Shown: positions 1-11,790, numbered from the stretch's first letter. The stretch: DNA of 64,000 nucleotides from Emergomyces orientalis (GCA_002110485.1 MOWL01000048.1:1-64000); one strand, 5' to 3'. Notes: generated by a model not told the origin, from the letters alone. Program-made: numbers and translations.

Positions 1-1896
1 ATCAACATCACTGTTTATAAGATAGGTAGGCTCAATGGCCTCCTCCAGATCCCCATTGACAAGCATCTTCATGATGTGCGGCCGCTCCTTGCCAGGCGCC
101 GCAGGAGACAGTGCTGCCATCCATCCGCAGGATTCAAAAACATCGAGCTCATCCGGTATGTTATTTGGCTCATGAGGAGCCGGAAAGAGCGGCATTAATG
201 AATGACACGTCCTCCACGAGAGCTTCATCAAAAACCACATCTCGTGCTATCTCCAACCTGCGTGCATCAGGGTCCCATATGCGAACTTGATGAAGGCCCT
301 GATAACCCACAAAGATCCATTCTTTCCCATCCGTTCTATCCGCAAGCTTATTAGTAACTCGCAGATCCTTCTTGTAGACCTTGCAGCCCCCATCTATGCA
401 GCCAATTCGCCGTGGGCTGCACCCCCATCCATGCTTCAAAGGGGGTCAGCGGAGACCCCTCCTTGCACCCGTAAAGCTTCGTAGAGGTGGGAGACATATT
501 GATCAACATAACGGCAGCCTGCATGGCCTCACCCCATAGGTCCCTAGGCTGCCCGCTATCGAATAGCAAGCTCCTAGTTCTTTCGATTATTATGCGGTTC
601 GCACGTTCCGCTGGACCATTTGATTGTGGGGTATATGGCGTAGTCGTCTCATAGGCAATGCCTCGCTGTTTACAAAAAGCTTTTAATTCATCGCTCTTGA
701 ATTCTCCACCACCATCCCAGTGCAAGGAGCCCACGCATCGCTGCGCAGTGGTCTCAATCATTGTTATAAAATCCCGTAGTTTCGCGGTTGCTTCACCCTT
801 GGTGGCCATTAAAATGGCCCACCGATATCTCGTGGCATCGTCCGTAATACTCATCCAATAATCAGCCCCCCCATACGTGGGAACGCCATCCTCATTGAAT
901 AAGGTACGCCCACCGCCCGCAAGATCAATAAATAATCGTGCAGCAGGCTTCACTTTTCTAATCATGGGCTCAAAAGCAGGACGAGCCATCTTAGCCTGCA
1001 CGCAGGTTTTACAAAAAGGCAGAGCCTTGGAGCCTTTAATCCTCATCCCCATGCGCGGATCCGCGGCCATCTTCGCTATATCCATGTGGTTAAGATGACC
1101 CAGCTTCAAATGCCATTGCAGCATCGTGAGCTCTACTGGTTTTATATTCATTGATGGCAGAGCCAATAGCGAGTCATCCACAGCATTTACGGGCCGAAAA
1201 TCACCATTAGGCATGGCGAATTGAATCAAATCTCGGATTTGCGGAGGCTTTTCAATGACATAGATATCTTTCTCATTCAAAACAGCAGTGAAGCTGACCA
1301 TTCGATCGGGAGAGGTCATATAATATCGAGTGAGCTTCTCCATATGCCAATTGCTTGAACGTATAGCCCTTGCGGACTAATTTGCCAAAGCTCACGATAT
1401 TTGCTTCTAATTCGGGGGCAAATCGCACACCTTCCAGGCACACATCCGCCCCATCAACCGCCAGTTCAACCGTACCAACGGCCGCAGCTGGAACAATGGT
1501 CCCATCCGCCATTTTCAATTTAACATTGGAGCTCATTGAATGGCATTTAACAAGCTCCTTGCGTGTTGCGTGAGCGCCAGACCCCGAGTCCAGAACCCAC
1601 TCATCCGCAATATCATCATCACGGACGATTTCACGAGCATGGAACACCTTCTCAACCGTACTGTGTACAGGAGCAGAGCCGTCATCGGGGCTCTTGAAAG
1701 AATCCTCATTATTGGCCTTCTTCTTATCCTTCTGTGCCACCACGCCTTTTTTCATTAGAATAACTGATGCGCTTCTCTGGGTGCTTTTTCCAACAGCTCT
1801 CCTCATTATGGCCCACAATCCCGCAATGTGAGCATTTTGGCCTGCCTGATGCAGATGGAGCAGGGCTCTCACCCGCATCATCCATACTGCTCGCAT
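1..1896 (-). pseudogene. copia Pol: protease and integrase, frameshifted, RT missing
   Basis: After the zinc knuckle the minus strand shows a protease active site in WVLDSGSGAHAT (Asp-Ser-Gly). A GAG-pre-integrase domain follows with the HHCC zinc site (WHLKLGHLNHMD, then CKTCVQAKMARP). The integrase core has an Asp in FIDLAGGG and SITDDATRYRW, and the typical end YTPQSNGPAERANR. The integrase C-terminal part (EWIFVGYQGLHQVRIWDP, near 300 to 240) is in another frame. Frames change near 1345 (protease to GAG-pre-integrase) and near 410. The RT domain should follow left of position 1 and is not visible. Confidence 0.88.
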
Positions 1897-2937
1897 TATT
1901 TACGGGCGCCTTTGTGTTCTTTGAAGAAGAGGAACTGCCGCCAGAGGGCAATCGAAGCAGAATATCACGGCATAGACCCACAAAATCATCCTCCAGGAGA
2001 GTATCTTCACCACTCTTTTCAATATCATCCATCCTATTTCGTATGAGATTGGCCCATCTACTGTGAATCCCCGCAAGCAATCGATCAAAGAAAGACGGAA
2101 TCCGGCATATAAAAATCTAATCGCTTATATTCAGTTCGTACGGCTAAGAGACGCTCAATAAACGCACGATCCGACCCGCAAGACTCAGCCGTCATACCCA
2201 GGAACTCATTGAAAAGACGAAACCGGCGAACTACGCGGCGTTCAGCGAAGTTCTCCTCTACTATGGACCACAGCATATAGGCAGACAATTGATTCTCCTT
2301 CGGTATAGTAAAATGAGTTCTAGCCTGTGCGGAAATCGCTGACCACATATAATTACGCAGCCAGCTATTCCGCTCCCTCCAGAGCTTCGCAACGTCCTCA
2401 CTGACCCCCTCAGGCGGGCCAGCTCCTTATTTAACAAAATATCATCTGTTTCTGAATCCTTCGCCGCGAGAAGAACCTCATCCCTCCACATGGGATAGTT
2501 CATGGAGCCCAGCAGCAGAACTGGCTTTTCAAGAAGCTTAACTGTAAGTCGAAACTCCTTAATGGCCTTCAAATAAGCCGTCATATTGGCGCCTGCGAGC
2601 TCCCCCGCACCAGCACCAGCCTTAATCCGCGCTGTTTCATTCTCCAACCTCGCAATCTCCAACCTCGCCCGGGTCTCAGCGCTCAAGGAGTCATCATGCT
2701 CAACCTGAGCCTCCTGGGTGGGTTCATCGCGATCTGAGCCCGTATCCGACATATCCGACATTGGATCTTCGAAATCAGCACTTGACTCCTCCGAAGGAGC
2801 TCTTGCGGGCAATTTACGGGCTGTAATGGGGGTTGGAAAGGGCTCGTTTTCAATATTCTCCGGCGTACGTTCCGCTCGCCTAGTCGGCTTATTTTCCCTC
2901 GTAAGATCAGGACTGTTGCCTGACCGTAAGTTCACCA
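1724..2937 (-). pseudogene. copia Gag polyprotein, frameshifted
   Basis: The first ATG in frame is at 2937. The N-terminal part is acidic and Ser/Pro-rich (about 120 residues), followed by the helical Gag core (around 2560 to 2100; typical words are NYPMWRDEVLLAA and FRLFNEFLGMTAE). A retroviral zinc knuckle C-x2-C-x4-H-x4-C (CSHCGIVGHNEESC) lies near 1840 to 1800 on the minus strand. The core is split over three frames (2937 to 2261, 2348 to 2085, 2080 to 1724), so two frame changes separate the start from the knuckle. The order and motifs are those of copia Gag; the shifts mark it as a pseudogene unless they are assembly errors. Confidence 0.85.
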
Positions 2938-3216
2938 TGAGAGGCAAGAACTAGCTGTATAAGAGAAATAGATAGCAGTAACGCAGCGTATTAAACAGAG
3001 GGCCTCATAACCTCATAGAGTGCATCAAGCCTATCATATTGAACTACCTAACTAGCTAAAATATATATGTGTGTGTGGGGCATGTGACCCGGGTAGCCCT
3101 AGTATCACCTAACACCTCCAACACCCTTTTCAATCAGGTGATCATGTTCAAGAGATCACATGAGATCACATGCACATATGTATATTCAATTATATGCACA
3201 GCTCTTCTCATGGAAC
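2938..3216. other. copia leader region, non-coding
   Basis: This stretch lies between the copia gag start and the inverted LTR-like repeat. It holds short repeated words around 3140 to 3180 (GATCACATGA-like) and no coding signal. By position it would be the 5' leader of the minus-strand element. I could not identify a convincing primer-binding site next to the repeat end at 3217. Confidence 0.4.
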
Positions 3217-3707
3217 TGTCAGGGGTTGAACCCCTATATGGTTATATGGACTCAGGCTAGCCGGCTCCCGCGCTAGTGGCTAGCCCTCGCTTGCAATCTG
3301 TGCGCACTTTTCTACACACACTCTTTGCACTTCTTTCTTTTCTTTCTCTTTTCTTCCTTAAGCTTTCCTTCTTGTATATTAGGCACAATATAGCTCTTTC
3401 ATACCTAATTGCTCGCCCCTTACAGGAACAGACTGTTACAACAATTCTCTCTTTTTTTGCAGCTAGCTCTGTAGCCGCTCAGCAATCACCAGATATCTGT
3501 AAGGGCGAGCAATTAGGTATGAAAGAACTATATTGTGCCCAATATACAAGAAGAAAAGCTTAAGAAAGAAAAGAGAGAGAAAAAGAAAGAAGTGCAAAGA
3601 GTGTGTAGAAAAGTGCTCTAAGCACAGATTACAAGTGAGGGCTAGTCACTAGCGCGGAGCCAGCTAGCCTGAGTTCACATAATTATATAGAGGTTCAATC
3701 TCTGACA
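3217..3707. repeat. Head-to-head pair of LTR-like repeats (inverted repeat of about 210 bp)
   Basis: Positions 3217 to 3425 and 3497 to 3707 are reverse complements with scattered differences and one short insertion. The outer ends are TGTCAG and CTGACA. The spacer contains TGTTACA at 3434 to 3440, which reads as TGTAACA on the other strand, so two LTRs can be drawn: minus strand 3440 to 3217 (224 bp) and plus strand 3434 to 3707 (274 bp), each with TG..CA ends and overlapping by 7 bp. The plus arm has about 50 extra bases at its start. The minus-strand copy has the right place and direction to be the 5' LTR of the copia element. I see no clear target-site duplication around the whole unit. 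A foldback element is the alternative. Confidence 0.75.
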
Positions 3708-3739
3708 TTACCTCTCTTCTTCTCTTTCATAATTCTCTG

Positions 3740-4545
3740 CAGATAGTCATTGAGAGTCTGAGTCTTCTTCATTAGAGATGCCTTTATTCAGATGAGAGCA
3801 GTTCAGCTCACTCATTTGATCAGATAATGCTTCTGGCAGTATCTAATCTTTTTCTTAAGAATTTTCTCAACATAGTACTCCTCGTGCTCATCAACATCTA
3901 TGGCCGGTGGTTGAAGTTCATGGCAGATTTGGGATGGCAGCGGGTCTCCAGCAGTGGGATGAAGTAAATCCACATGAAAAACATTATGAATCCCAGATGA
4001 TATATTCAATTGATAGACATGAGAGTCAATTCTCTCTATTATCTTGAACTTTTCATTCTAAATATTCAGCTTCTTTGAAGACTGAAGTGTAGACACATTC
4101 TTCAAATTCAGTCAGACAGTGTCATTAACTCTGTATTCTGAGGTGATATTTTGATGATGATTAGTCTGGAGTTCTTGTTCCTGCTGGGCATTTGCCATTG
4201 AAGTCTGGGCCCAGGTTGCTGCATCTTTTAGCTTTGCTAGAATTAATTCTGCTTGCTCAATTGAGTTTCAAGAACTCTCAGAGACTGAAGTATTCTCTTT
4301 CAGTTATAGCAGATCTAAATTATACTCATGTATCAAAAGAATGAGCTCACACCAGTGATTACTGAGTCTCTATCATTCATGACTAATTCAGCAGATGCTA
4401 AACATTCTGACCAGTCATTCTGTGCAAAGTTTGTGAACTTTCTGATATAGGTTTTCAATGACTGATTTACTTGTTCTGTGAACTCATCTGTCTCTGAGTG
4501 ATAGACTGTGAAGAGATGTCTGATGACATCTAACTTCTTATATAC
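3740..4545 (-). pseudogene. Ty3/gypsy integrase and chromodomain fragment, decayed
   Basis: Minus-strand translation in broken frames gives the end of a gypsy integrase. The motif YHSETDEFTEQVNQSLKTYI (around 4500 to 4440) matches the family pattern HPETDGQTERVNQ..E.YLR. It is followed by a DW...L..AE segment, then VFHVDLLHP and a chromodomain-like piece EEYYVEKILKKKIRYCQKHY (around 3890 to 3820). The fragment lacks RT, protease and Gag, and it ends abruptly near 4545, where the sequence changes character. Several in-frame stops and shifts make it non-functional. Confidence 0.8.
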
Positions 4546-5040
4546 ATGTGATCAAAAAAAACGCTTTCCCCCGAACCAGCCCAATTCTTCGAATTAGAAG
4601 ACGAAAAGACATCCATTTGAAAGCTCTTGTTTGAGAAAGCAATTTATTCACTTTTTATTAAAATTGAGCGCGAGTTGGTGAAGCTATTGAGGAAAACGTG
4701 TTTGCAACCCCTAAGGGGAAAGAAAATCACACTTCATCACATAACATCATCAGTTTCGAATTTGAATATAGAAGCTAGAACAAACCAGATATTACAACTG
4801 TCTCAATTTTGAATTCATTCCGACCATCTCTTTCTGAACAATTCATTGTCAAAACTGCGTGAAAACTCTGATTGATTTTCATGTTCCTTTGCACCAGTGC
4901 CAAGTCTTTTCCCTGTACCGCCCTACCTCGCCCGGCAGAAAAGTGACAAAAAAATACCTCAGCACAGATCACACGTGACCTACCCTTCAATCAGAAATTC
5001 CCCGGAACCTACCCTCTCTACAAAACGGAACGAGAAAAAG
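4546..5040. other. Unassigned segment between gypsy and LINE remnants
   Basis: This piece has normal GC content and normal CpG and matches nothing I recognise. The left border is the broken end of the gypsy fragment. The right border is sharp: CpG is frequent up to about 5030 and then almost absent for 7 kb. Confidence 0.4.
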
Positions 5041-5822
5041 TGGAAATATCAGTGTTTAAAAAAATAGCTTGGTCCCTGCAAGTAATATATATACATACTT
5101 GTATATATATATATTATTATATAAGAAAATAGTACAGATTTAGTCTGTTGATTCTTCATTTGCATACTCATCTGTGTGACTTAATAAATTACATTTATTA
5201 AGAGCTATCTAGTAAAATATATGAGATTAATTTGAATAGAAAAGGAAATCTATTCAGTATTAATTCATATTGATATTTCAGGAATACAATCTTGATTTGA
5301 GGTGGGGCCTATTTCAAGCAGAAATTTTGAGAAGCTTTTTAAATTGAAAAACAAAATTTGCAAGAGTTAGAGTGTTTTTTGATTTAGCTCTGAGTAAATA
5401 AATCAAGAAAATTCTACACAAATTCATATTTCTTTACTTCAGTGACTGATTCAGTTTTTGAAAATAATCTCAATTTTGAGCTGCATACTTGATATGTGGG
5501 GAAAGTTTAGAATATTGAATATTTCTGAATAGTTTTTATCAATTTCTCTGCAAAAAATTGATTTATTTTGTCAGTTTTTCTTTCAAAAACTGTCATTTCA
5601 ATTGAATAATTTATTATTCATTGAAATCAATTCTTTTCTCTTCATTTTGTAACACAAGAAAGAAGTCTGTGAAGATTTAATTGATTTATCTTTAAAAATC
5701 AATATTAGTTTATTAGATTCTCTTGAAAAATCTAATCTAGATACTATTTCTAGTAGAAAAAATAGCAAAAATCTGAGAATACTATTTAATTTGACTAATT
5801 ATCTAATATACTCAAAGAAATC

Positions 5823-7330
5823 ATGAATAACTCACCTCAATCTGTGAACATGATGACTCCATGCAAAAATAGAAATAATTTCATAGAAACTGTTTCTGAA
5901 ATTGAGATTTTGAAGAAAAGAAAAAAAGAAGAAATAGACAGACACAAAGTAGATGAAGTGAAAATCTACAAAAAATAGCTGATGAGCTATATAAACAGTG
6001 CATGTATGAAGAAAATGAAGAAATTCTTCTTATTCTGCATTCACAAGCAAGACAACTGAATGAAATTATTAAGTTTAAACTTAATATTTCTTAAATCTGA
6101 AAATAGTTTTGAAAAAAACTGAAAAAATCTGTATTTTAAAAAATCTCTTCTGAATCTCTTCAAAAGAAAACACTGAAAATGAGACAAAAATCTATACTCA
6201 AACTCTCAATAGCTCACAAAATATTGAAAAAAGAAAAACAGCTGAAAAAAAGCTGAAAAAATTTTCTCATTAATTAAGAAAAAAGAACAAAGAAAAGCTC
6301 AAAAAAAGATTAAATTTCTTGAATCAAAAAAACAGAGACTGATTTTAAAAGTTAGTGATAGAGCTATCTTTGAAAAATCTATTCTAAATGATTCTAAGTT
6401 CATTTTTGAATTTAGAAACAAAATCAATCAAAACTTTCATTTTGAAACTCAAAATGAAGAATTCAAGTCAGTTATCTCATCAATTGAAACCTCTTTCTGA
6501 GAAATTCAATTGTAATTACTGCAATGCCAGATTTCAGCTCTGAATATCTAATTCAAAATGAAAACTGCTGAAAGAGATAGTTCAAAAAGCTCTCTCTATT
6601 GAAGTTTCATGTGAAAAAGATGAGAAATGAGGAAAATTTGTATTATATAATATTTCAGTTGAAATCTTTGATCATGAAGAAGACATGATAAATTTGAAAG
6701 AAGAAATTGAAATATATAATTCAATTTCTTTGAAAAAAACCCCAATTTGGCTCAATTATTATGAGCAAAGACAAAGAAATCAAAATACTTCAGTTTTAAT
6801 TACTACAAATACAATAGAACAGTCAAAAGACAGTATATTATAATTGCAGAATGAAAATGAAAGTATTTGAATTCAAAGATTCAAGAGAGAATATTAAATC
6901 TCAAATTCAATGCTTAAACTGTCAGAAACATGAACACTTTGCAAATACTTGTAAAAGAAATTTAAATGTCAGTTTTATGCTTTAGATCACAAAATAAATG
7001 AACATTCTTGCAATATATATAGAAAAATAGATGAAATCTGCAATCACACTGAAATCAAATGCAGTAATTGCTATGAAAAATACATATCTATTTTAAAAAA
7101 TTGTATTTTCATTTTCAAGAAAAAGTCTTTCAATAAAGATGTGAAATGAAGAAAAGAAACTCAAAATACAGAGAAAATAGATAAAACTACAAAAAGAAGA
7201 AATTCTCAAATATCTATTTCTTCTGAGTCAAATTCTTTTTCAAAAAATAGACAGATCTTAAACTCTGTTACATCTATAAAATGAGAAAAGATAAAGAAAA
7301 TCTCATTTCAATAAAGCAGTAGAGTTCCAC
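5823..7330 (+). pseudogene. LINE ORF1 (gag-like, zinc knuckle), many stops
   Basis: A start at 5823 opens with MNNSPQSVNMMTPCKNRN. The region is rich in Lys and Glu and broken by many stops and shifts. The most secure part is a C-x2-C-x4-H-x4-C knuckle (CLNCQKHEHFANTC) at about 6911 to 6952, followed by further Cys/His residues up to about 7080. LINE ORF1 proteins of the Tad/I type bind RNA through such knuckles. In-frame TGA codons, for example in the run that reads KDEK-stop-GKF near 6630, suggest former CGA arginines. Confidence 0.75.
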
Positions 7331-7389
7331 TCTGAATACAGATAATAGATATAATTTATCTGATTCAAAATAAAAAAGAAACACAGCTT

Positions 7390-10300
7390 AATTTATTCTT
7401 TTGTACATGTTACTACACAAAATAATAATAAAAAGAAAAAAATATCAAAAATGCTTCAAAAATAACTTTATTCAAAACAATGTTGATAGAAATAAAGATG
7501 CTATCTATTCATGCTTACAAATAGGCTTTGAAGAGCAAACTGACTTTATTCTATTACAAGAGTCAAATTTTGATATAGAACAACAATTTATAATTTCTCA
7601 TTCAAGCTATCACTGCTTTTTAGAGAGAAATCAGATGTAAAAGCAAGAGTTATAATATATGTAAGAAAAAGATCAAGATTTCAATTCAATCTAAAAAGTA
7701 ATTATATATCTAATTCTGATATTCTAGTTGGAGATATTATAGATACAAGAAATCAATTTGCCAGTATTCAATGATAAATATTTATAATGAAAAATCACTG
7801 AAGGTAAATGATAATTCATGAACAGTTGACAGAGAACTGCTGAATTTAAGTTCAGAAAAAAATACTATTATATATAATGATTTCAATGCACATCATATAT
7901 GGTGGAATTCTGAATGTGATTATTCAATAAGATCAGAGAAAATAGTAGAGTGAGCTCTACAACATGAATTAGATATTATAAATGAAATTGATAGACAGAT
8001 CTTCTTTAGAAACAACTTAATGAAGAAATCAATCATAGACTTAACCTTTCTATCAAAAAATTTGATTGAAAACAAGATCTATAATTGATATATTAATTCA
8101 GAAGAAACATCAGAATCTGCTCATGAAGTTATTCAATTTAATATTGAAATTGATGAAAAGGAAACATGTGAGAATCCTCTACTATCAAATCAATATAATT
8201 TTGAAAAAGCTGAATGGTCTGAAATCAATAAGAGAATTGAAGATTTAAAATTTGAAAAAAAAGAAGAATTATCAAATTGGAATGAAAAGACAATAATAAC
8301 AGATATAATGCTAGAAAGTAGAACTAATATAATAACTGAAATTATATTAGAAAGCATTAAAAACTTTATACCAAAGAAAAAGCTCTCAGAATTCTCAAAA
8401 CCTTGGTGTCAGAAGAAATAACAGAAAAAAGAAAAAATCTAGCAAAAATAAAAAAAGAATGGAAGAGAATATCATATCTTATGAAGAATATAAAAGAATA
8501 AGAAATGAATATTTCACATTAATTAAAAAAGCTAAAACTAGCTGCTGGAATAAATTTCTTGAGAATGCACAGGGAAAAGAAATATTTAAAGCTTTTAAAT
8601 ATACAAAGTCTAAATCTGTTGCAAAGCTTCCATCTCTAAAATATAAAATAGAAAATGAGGAATATATTGCTCATTCTTTTGAACAAAAATGTCAGGCTTT
8701 TATGAAAATTCTATTTCAAAAACCACCTCAATCTGAACAATATAGTTCAATATGTGAATATATTGAAGATTCAAGATGGGCTTGGCCAGATCTATCTAGA
8801 AATGAACTTGAAACTGCTGTTTTTACAAGTTCTACAAAAACAGCTGCAGGACCTGATACTATAAATCATTTAATCATTCAAAAAGTCTTTCATTCTCTGA
8901 AAAATGAATTATTTGAATTATTCTCTCAACTAATGAAGAATGGGTATCACCCTGAATGCTGGAGACAAGCAACTGGTATAGTTCTTGCAAAACCAAATAG
9001 AAAAGCTACTATGCCAAAGTCTTATAGAATTATATCACTTTTGAATTGCTTGGGAAAAATTCTTGAAAAAATAATAGCAACAAGATTATCATATCTAGGC
9101 TCAATCACTGATTTATTATATAATGATCAAATGGGTGGCAGAAAACAGAATTCTGCAATAGATACAGTTTTATCAATAATTCATGATATTCAAATGGCAA
9201 AAAATGAAGGCTTAGTTACAACAGCTGCTTTTATTGATATAAAAGGTGCTTTTGATCATGTTTCAAAGAATAAGCTAATAATTATTCTTCAAGAGATGAA
9301 ACTACCAAAAGCATTAATAAAGTGGGTTATATGTTTTATGTCAAAAAGATATATTCAACTACTTTTTGACTCATTAAAGCAAGATATTACTGAAATTGAA
9401 ATAGGAGTTCCTCAGGGGTCTCCAGTCTCACCAATTCTATTTGCTATATATACAAAAATCTATTCAAAGATAGAGAAATGGAGATAGTGAGATCTCCTAG
9501 CTATGTGATGATATAGGTCTGATTTTCAGCTCAAGAACAATAAAAGAAAATTGTGAAAATATTGAAAAAGCTGCGCAAGAGATATTTAATAGAGGAGATT
9601 TAAACCTAATTCAATTTGATATGGAAAAAACTGAATTAATTCACTTTTTTCCAAAAAGATATGAAAAGGAAATAAGTTTAAATCTATTAAATCAAGAAAT
9701 AAAGCCTAAATCAGTTGTAAGATGGCTAGGAATCTGGCTGGATTCAAAACTCAATTTTAAATCTCATATTCAAAAAAGAATGGCTCAAGCTGAAAGAGTT
9801 TTAAATAGTATAATACAACTTTCTAATACTGAAAGGGGTTTATCATTTCAAGCTATGAGACAGCTATACATTGCATGTATAGCATCTATTTCTGATTATG
9901 GTGTTCAGATATGGTGGAAGAACCAGAAACACTTCATAGATAAGTTTCAAAAATTGCAGAATACAGCTTTAAGAAGAATTCTGGGAGCTTTCAAAACCTC
10001 TCCATGTAGAGCTATGGAAATAGAAGCTTCTATATCACCTCCTGAAATAAGATTTGAGAAGATATGCAAGAATTATGCACTGAGAATCATGAAAATGCCA
10101 GATATTCATTCAATTAGAAAAAGAATATCTACATCTTATCCTCCAATTCAATCTGGAAATGACTTAGATTGGAATAGATATCTAGATTGGAATAGATATC
10201 TAGATTGGAATGAAAGTCAAGAAAATCAAGAAAATGAGAGAAATAGAAAAAAAATCCCTTCTCAACTATATAGAGTATGCTCAATGATTAAAAATGAGTT

Positions 10301-11360
10301 CTCCTCATTAAATATTGAAAAGATTGAACACAAAAAGCTATATCCATGGAAAGAAAAACTAGGCTCAATGATTTCAATTGAAATAAGCGCATTATCAAAA
10401 CCAGAAGAAGCTGAGAATCATAGAAGAATAATAGAGAAAATTGATTTTAAAAAGTCAATTCTAATCTATTCAGATGGTTCAATGAATGAAAATAAAGGCC
10501 TAGGAGCTGGAATAGCATATACAGAAGATAATTACAAATATACATCAGATTCATGGAATATTGGAAATGAATGTGAAGTATTTGATGCTGAATTATATGC
10601 TATTATGAAAGCTTTTAAACTGATAGAAATAAAAGCTTCAAAAAGAAAAGATATGAAAGAAGCATGGATTTTTTCAAATAGTCAAGCAGCTTTGAAAAGA
10701 ATTCAAAAAAATGAAATTCATAATGGTCAAATGAATATAGAAGTAATTCTAAAGATATGCAAAAGAATTCAATTAAAATATAAGACAAAGATATATCTGA
10801 GCTGGGTTCCTGCTCATATAAATATACATGGAAATGAGCTTGCTGATGAAGCAGCAAAGAAAGGAACAGAACTAAATATTGCAAGTTCAAAAATAGTTTC
10901 ATGGTCTTTTATTAAAAGAAAGATAAAAGAGAATTGCTTAGAAAAATGGCATAAAATATGGAAAAAACAAAGAAAAAGTCCTCACTATCTTAGATTTGAA
11001 ACTAAATCTAAATGAAAATCATGCTCTATTAAGTGCAAGAAGAAGCTTTTCTTCTCAATCATTCAATTGAAACTAGATCATGGCTATTTCAAATCTTATT
11101 TGAAAAGAATATCTGATATTGAAAGTGAAAATTGTGAATATTGTGACTCTCTTGAAGACCCAGAACATATCTTAATGAATTGCTCATTAAATCAAGAACT
11201 TAGAGCTGAACTGAGATATAAATATAAGCTGAGAGAAATGAATATGAAACTACTATTTTCAACTGAAATAGGCAGTCAATATTTAATTGATTTTCTCAAT
11301 GAAACTCAAATAGCTACTAGAAATCAATTCTATTTCAAAGATGAAAATATAAATGAATGA
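7390..11360 (+). pseudogene. LINE ORF2: endonuclease, reverse transcriptase, RNase H, Cys/His tail
   Basis: Endonuclease pieces are at 7500 to 8060 (ILLQESNFD; DFNAHHIWWNSECD; IIDLTFLSKN). The reverse transcriptase lies at 8459 to 9510: KSYRIISLLNCLGKILEKI, motif A FIDIKGAFDHV, motif B GVPQGSPVSPILFAIY. The catalytic YVDD box near 9500 is broken by a one-base frameshift plus stops at 9487. The next frame (9621 to 11013) continues into RNase H at about 10450 to 10860 (YSDGSMNENKGLGAG, CEVFDAELYAI, SWVPAHINIHGNELADEA). One catalytic Asp is replaced by Asn in IFSNSQAAL (codon 10677 to 10679). A single TGA at 11013 separates this from a same-frame tail with CEYCDSLEDPEHILMNC. The ORF is clearly non-functional. 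Confidence 0.88.
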
Positions 11361-11741
11361 GAATCTGAAATATTCTTTATAAAAACTGCTAGATATTATA
11401 TAATATCTCACTATTTCTTTTGTGTTAGAGTCTGTCTTTTATTTCCTTTGTATTCATGTCATGAGTTATTTTGTCTATCATTAATTTATTTTCTTTGTAA
11501 TCACTTGAAAATTATATGAAAAAAGAGAATATAAATAATCTTTAAAGATATTTATAAATAAATTAAAAAAAAGAAAAATCAATTTGCTGACTATTCTGAG
11601 CTGGAATTCAAGTATTGCAAGTGCTATTTATTTGAAGAAAAAATGTATAGTAATTAGTTTTAAAGTTAGAAAAATTCTGAGACTCTTTGGGTCTCAGATA
11701 GATATCATAGTCTCTGACTGCATATATATCTATAATTGAAG

Positions 11742-11790
11742 AATAATAATAATAATAATAAATAATGTATAAAATAATAATAATAATAAT
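11742..11790 (+). repeat. (AAT)n tail of the LINE
   Basis: Two runs of AAT/ATA triplets (11742 to 11766 and 11771 to 11790) close the element about 380 bases after the end of ORF2. Triplet tails of this kind are typical of I-type LINEs and mark the 3' end of the insertion. Confidence 0.7.

Larger units (their letters stand above)
1..2937 (-). mobile_element. Ty1/copia LTR retrotransposon, decayed, cut by the left window edge
   Basis: The minus strand carries, in copia order, gag with a CCHC knuckle, an aspartic protease site, a GAG-pre-integrase HHCC domain and an integrase; the reverse transcriptase and RNase H would lie left of position 1. The order protease, integrase, then RT is what separates copia from gypsy elements. 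The reading frame shifts at least four times (near 2300, 2080 to 1900, 1345 and 410), so the copy cannot make a full Gag-Pol. GC content and CpG are normal here, unlike the LINE at 5.8 to 11.8 kb, so this copy is probably younger or escaped the same mutational process. A repeat made of LTR-like arms lies just upstream of gag at 3217 to 3707. Confidence 0.9.
5823..11790 (+). mobile_element. Non-LTR retrotransposon (LINE with RNase H; Tad/I-like), inactivated
   Basis: The plus strand shows a gag-like ORF1 with a CCHC knuckle, then ORF2 with an AP-type endonuclease, reverse transcriptase, RNase H and a C-terminal cysteine/histidine motif, and ends in an AAT-repeat tail. RNase H downstream of RT plus an (AAT)n-type tail points to the I/Tad group rather than L1. 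Nearly all sequence is AT-rich and CpG-free. Both ORFs are interrupted, often by TGA where Arg is expected. The 5' end is uncertain and could lie anywhere between 5041 and the ORF1 start. The copy looks full-length or nearly so, but dead. Confidence 0.9.

Noticed and set aside
10615..10902. 95-codon minus-strand Leu/Phe-rich frame
   Set aside because: It is the shadow of AT-rich LINE RNase H coding sequence.
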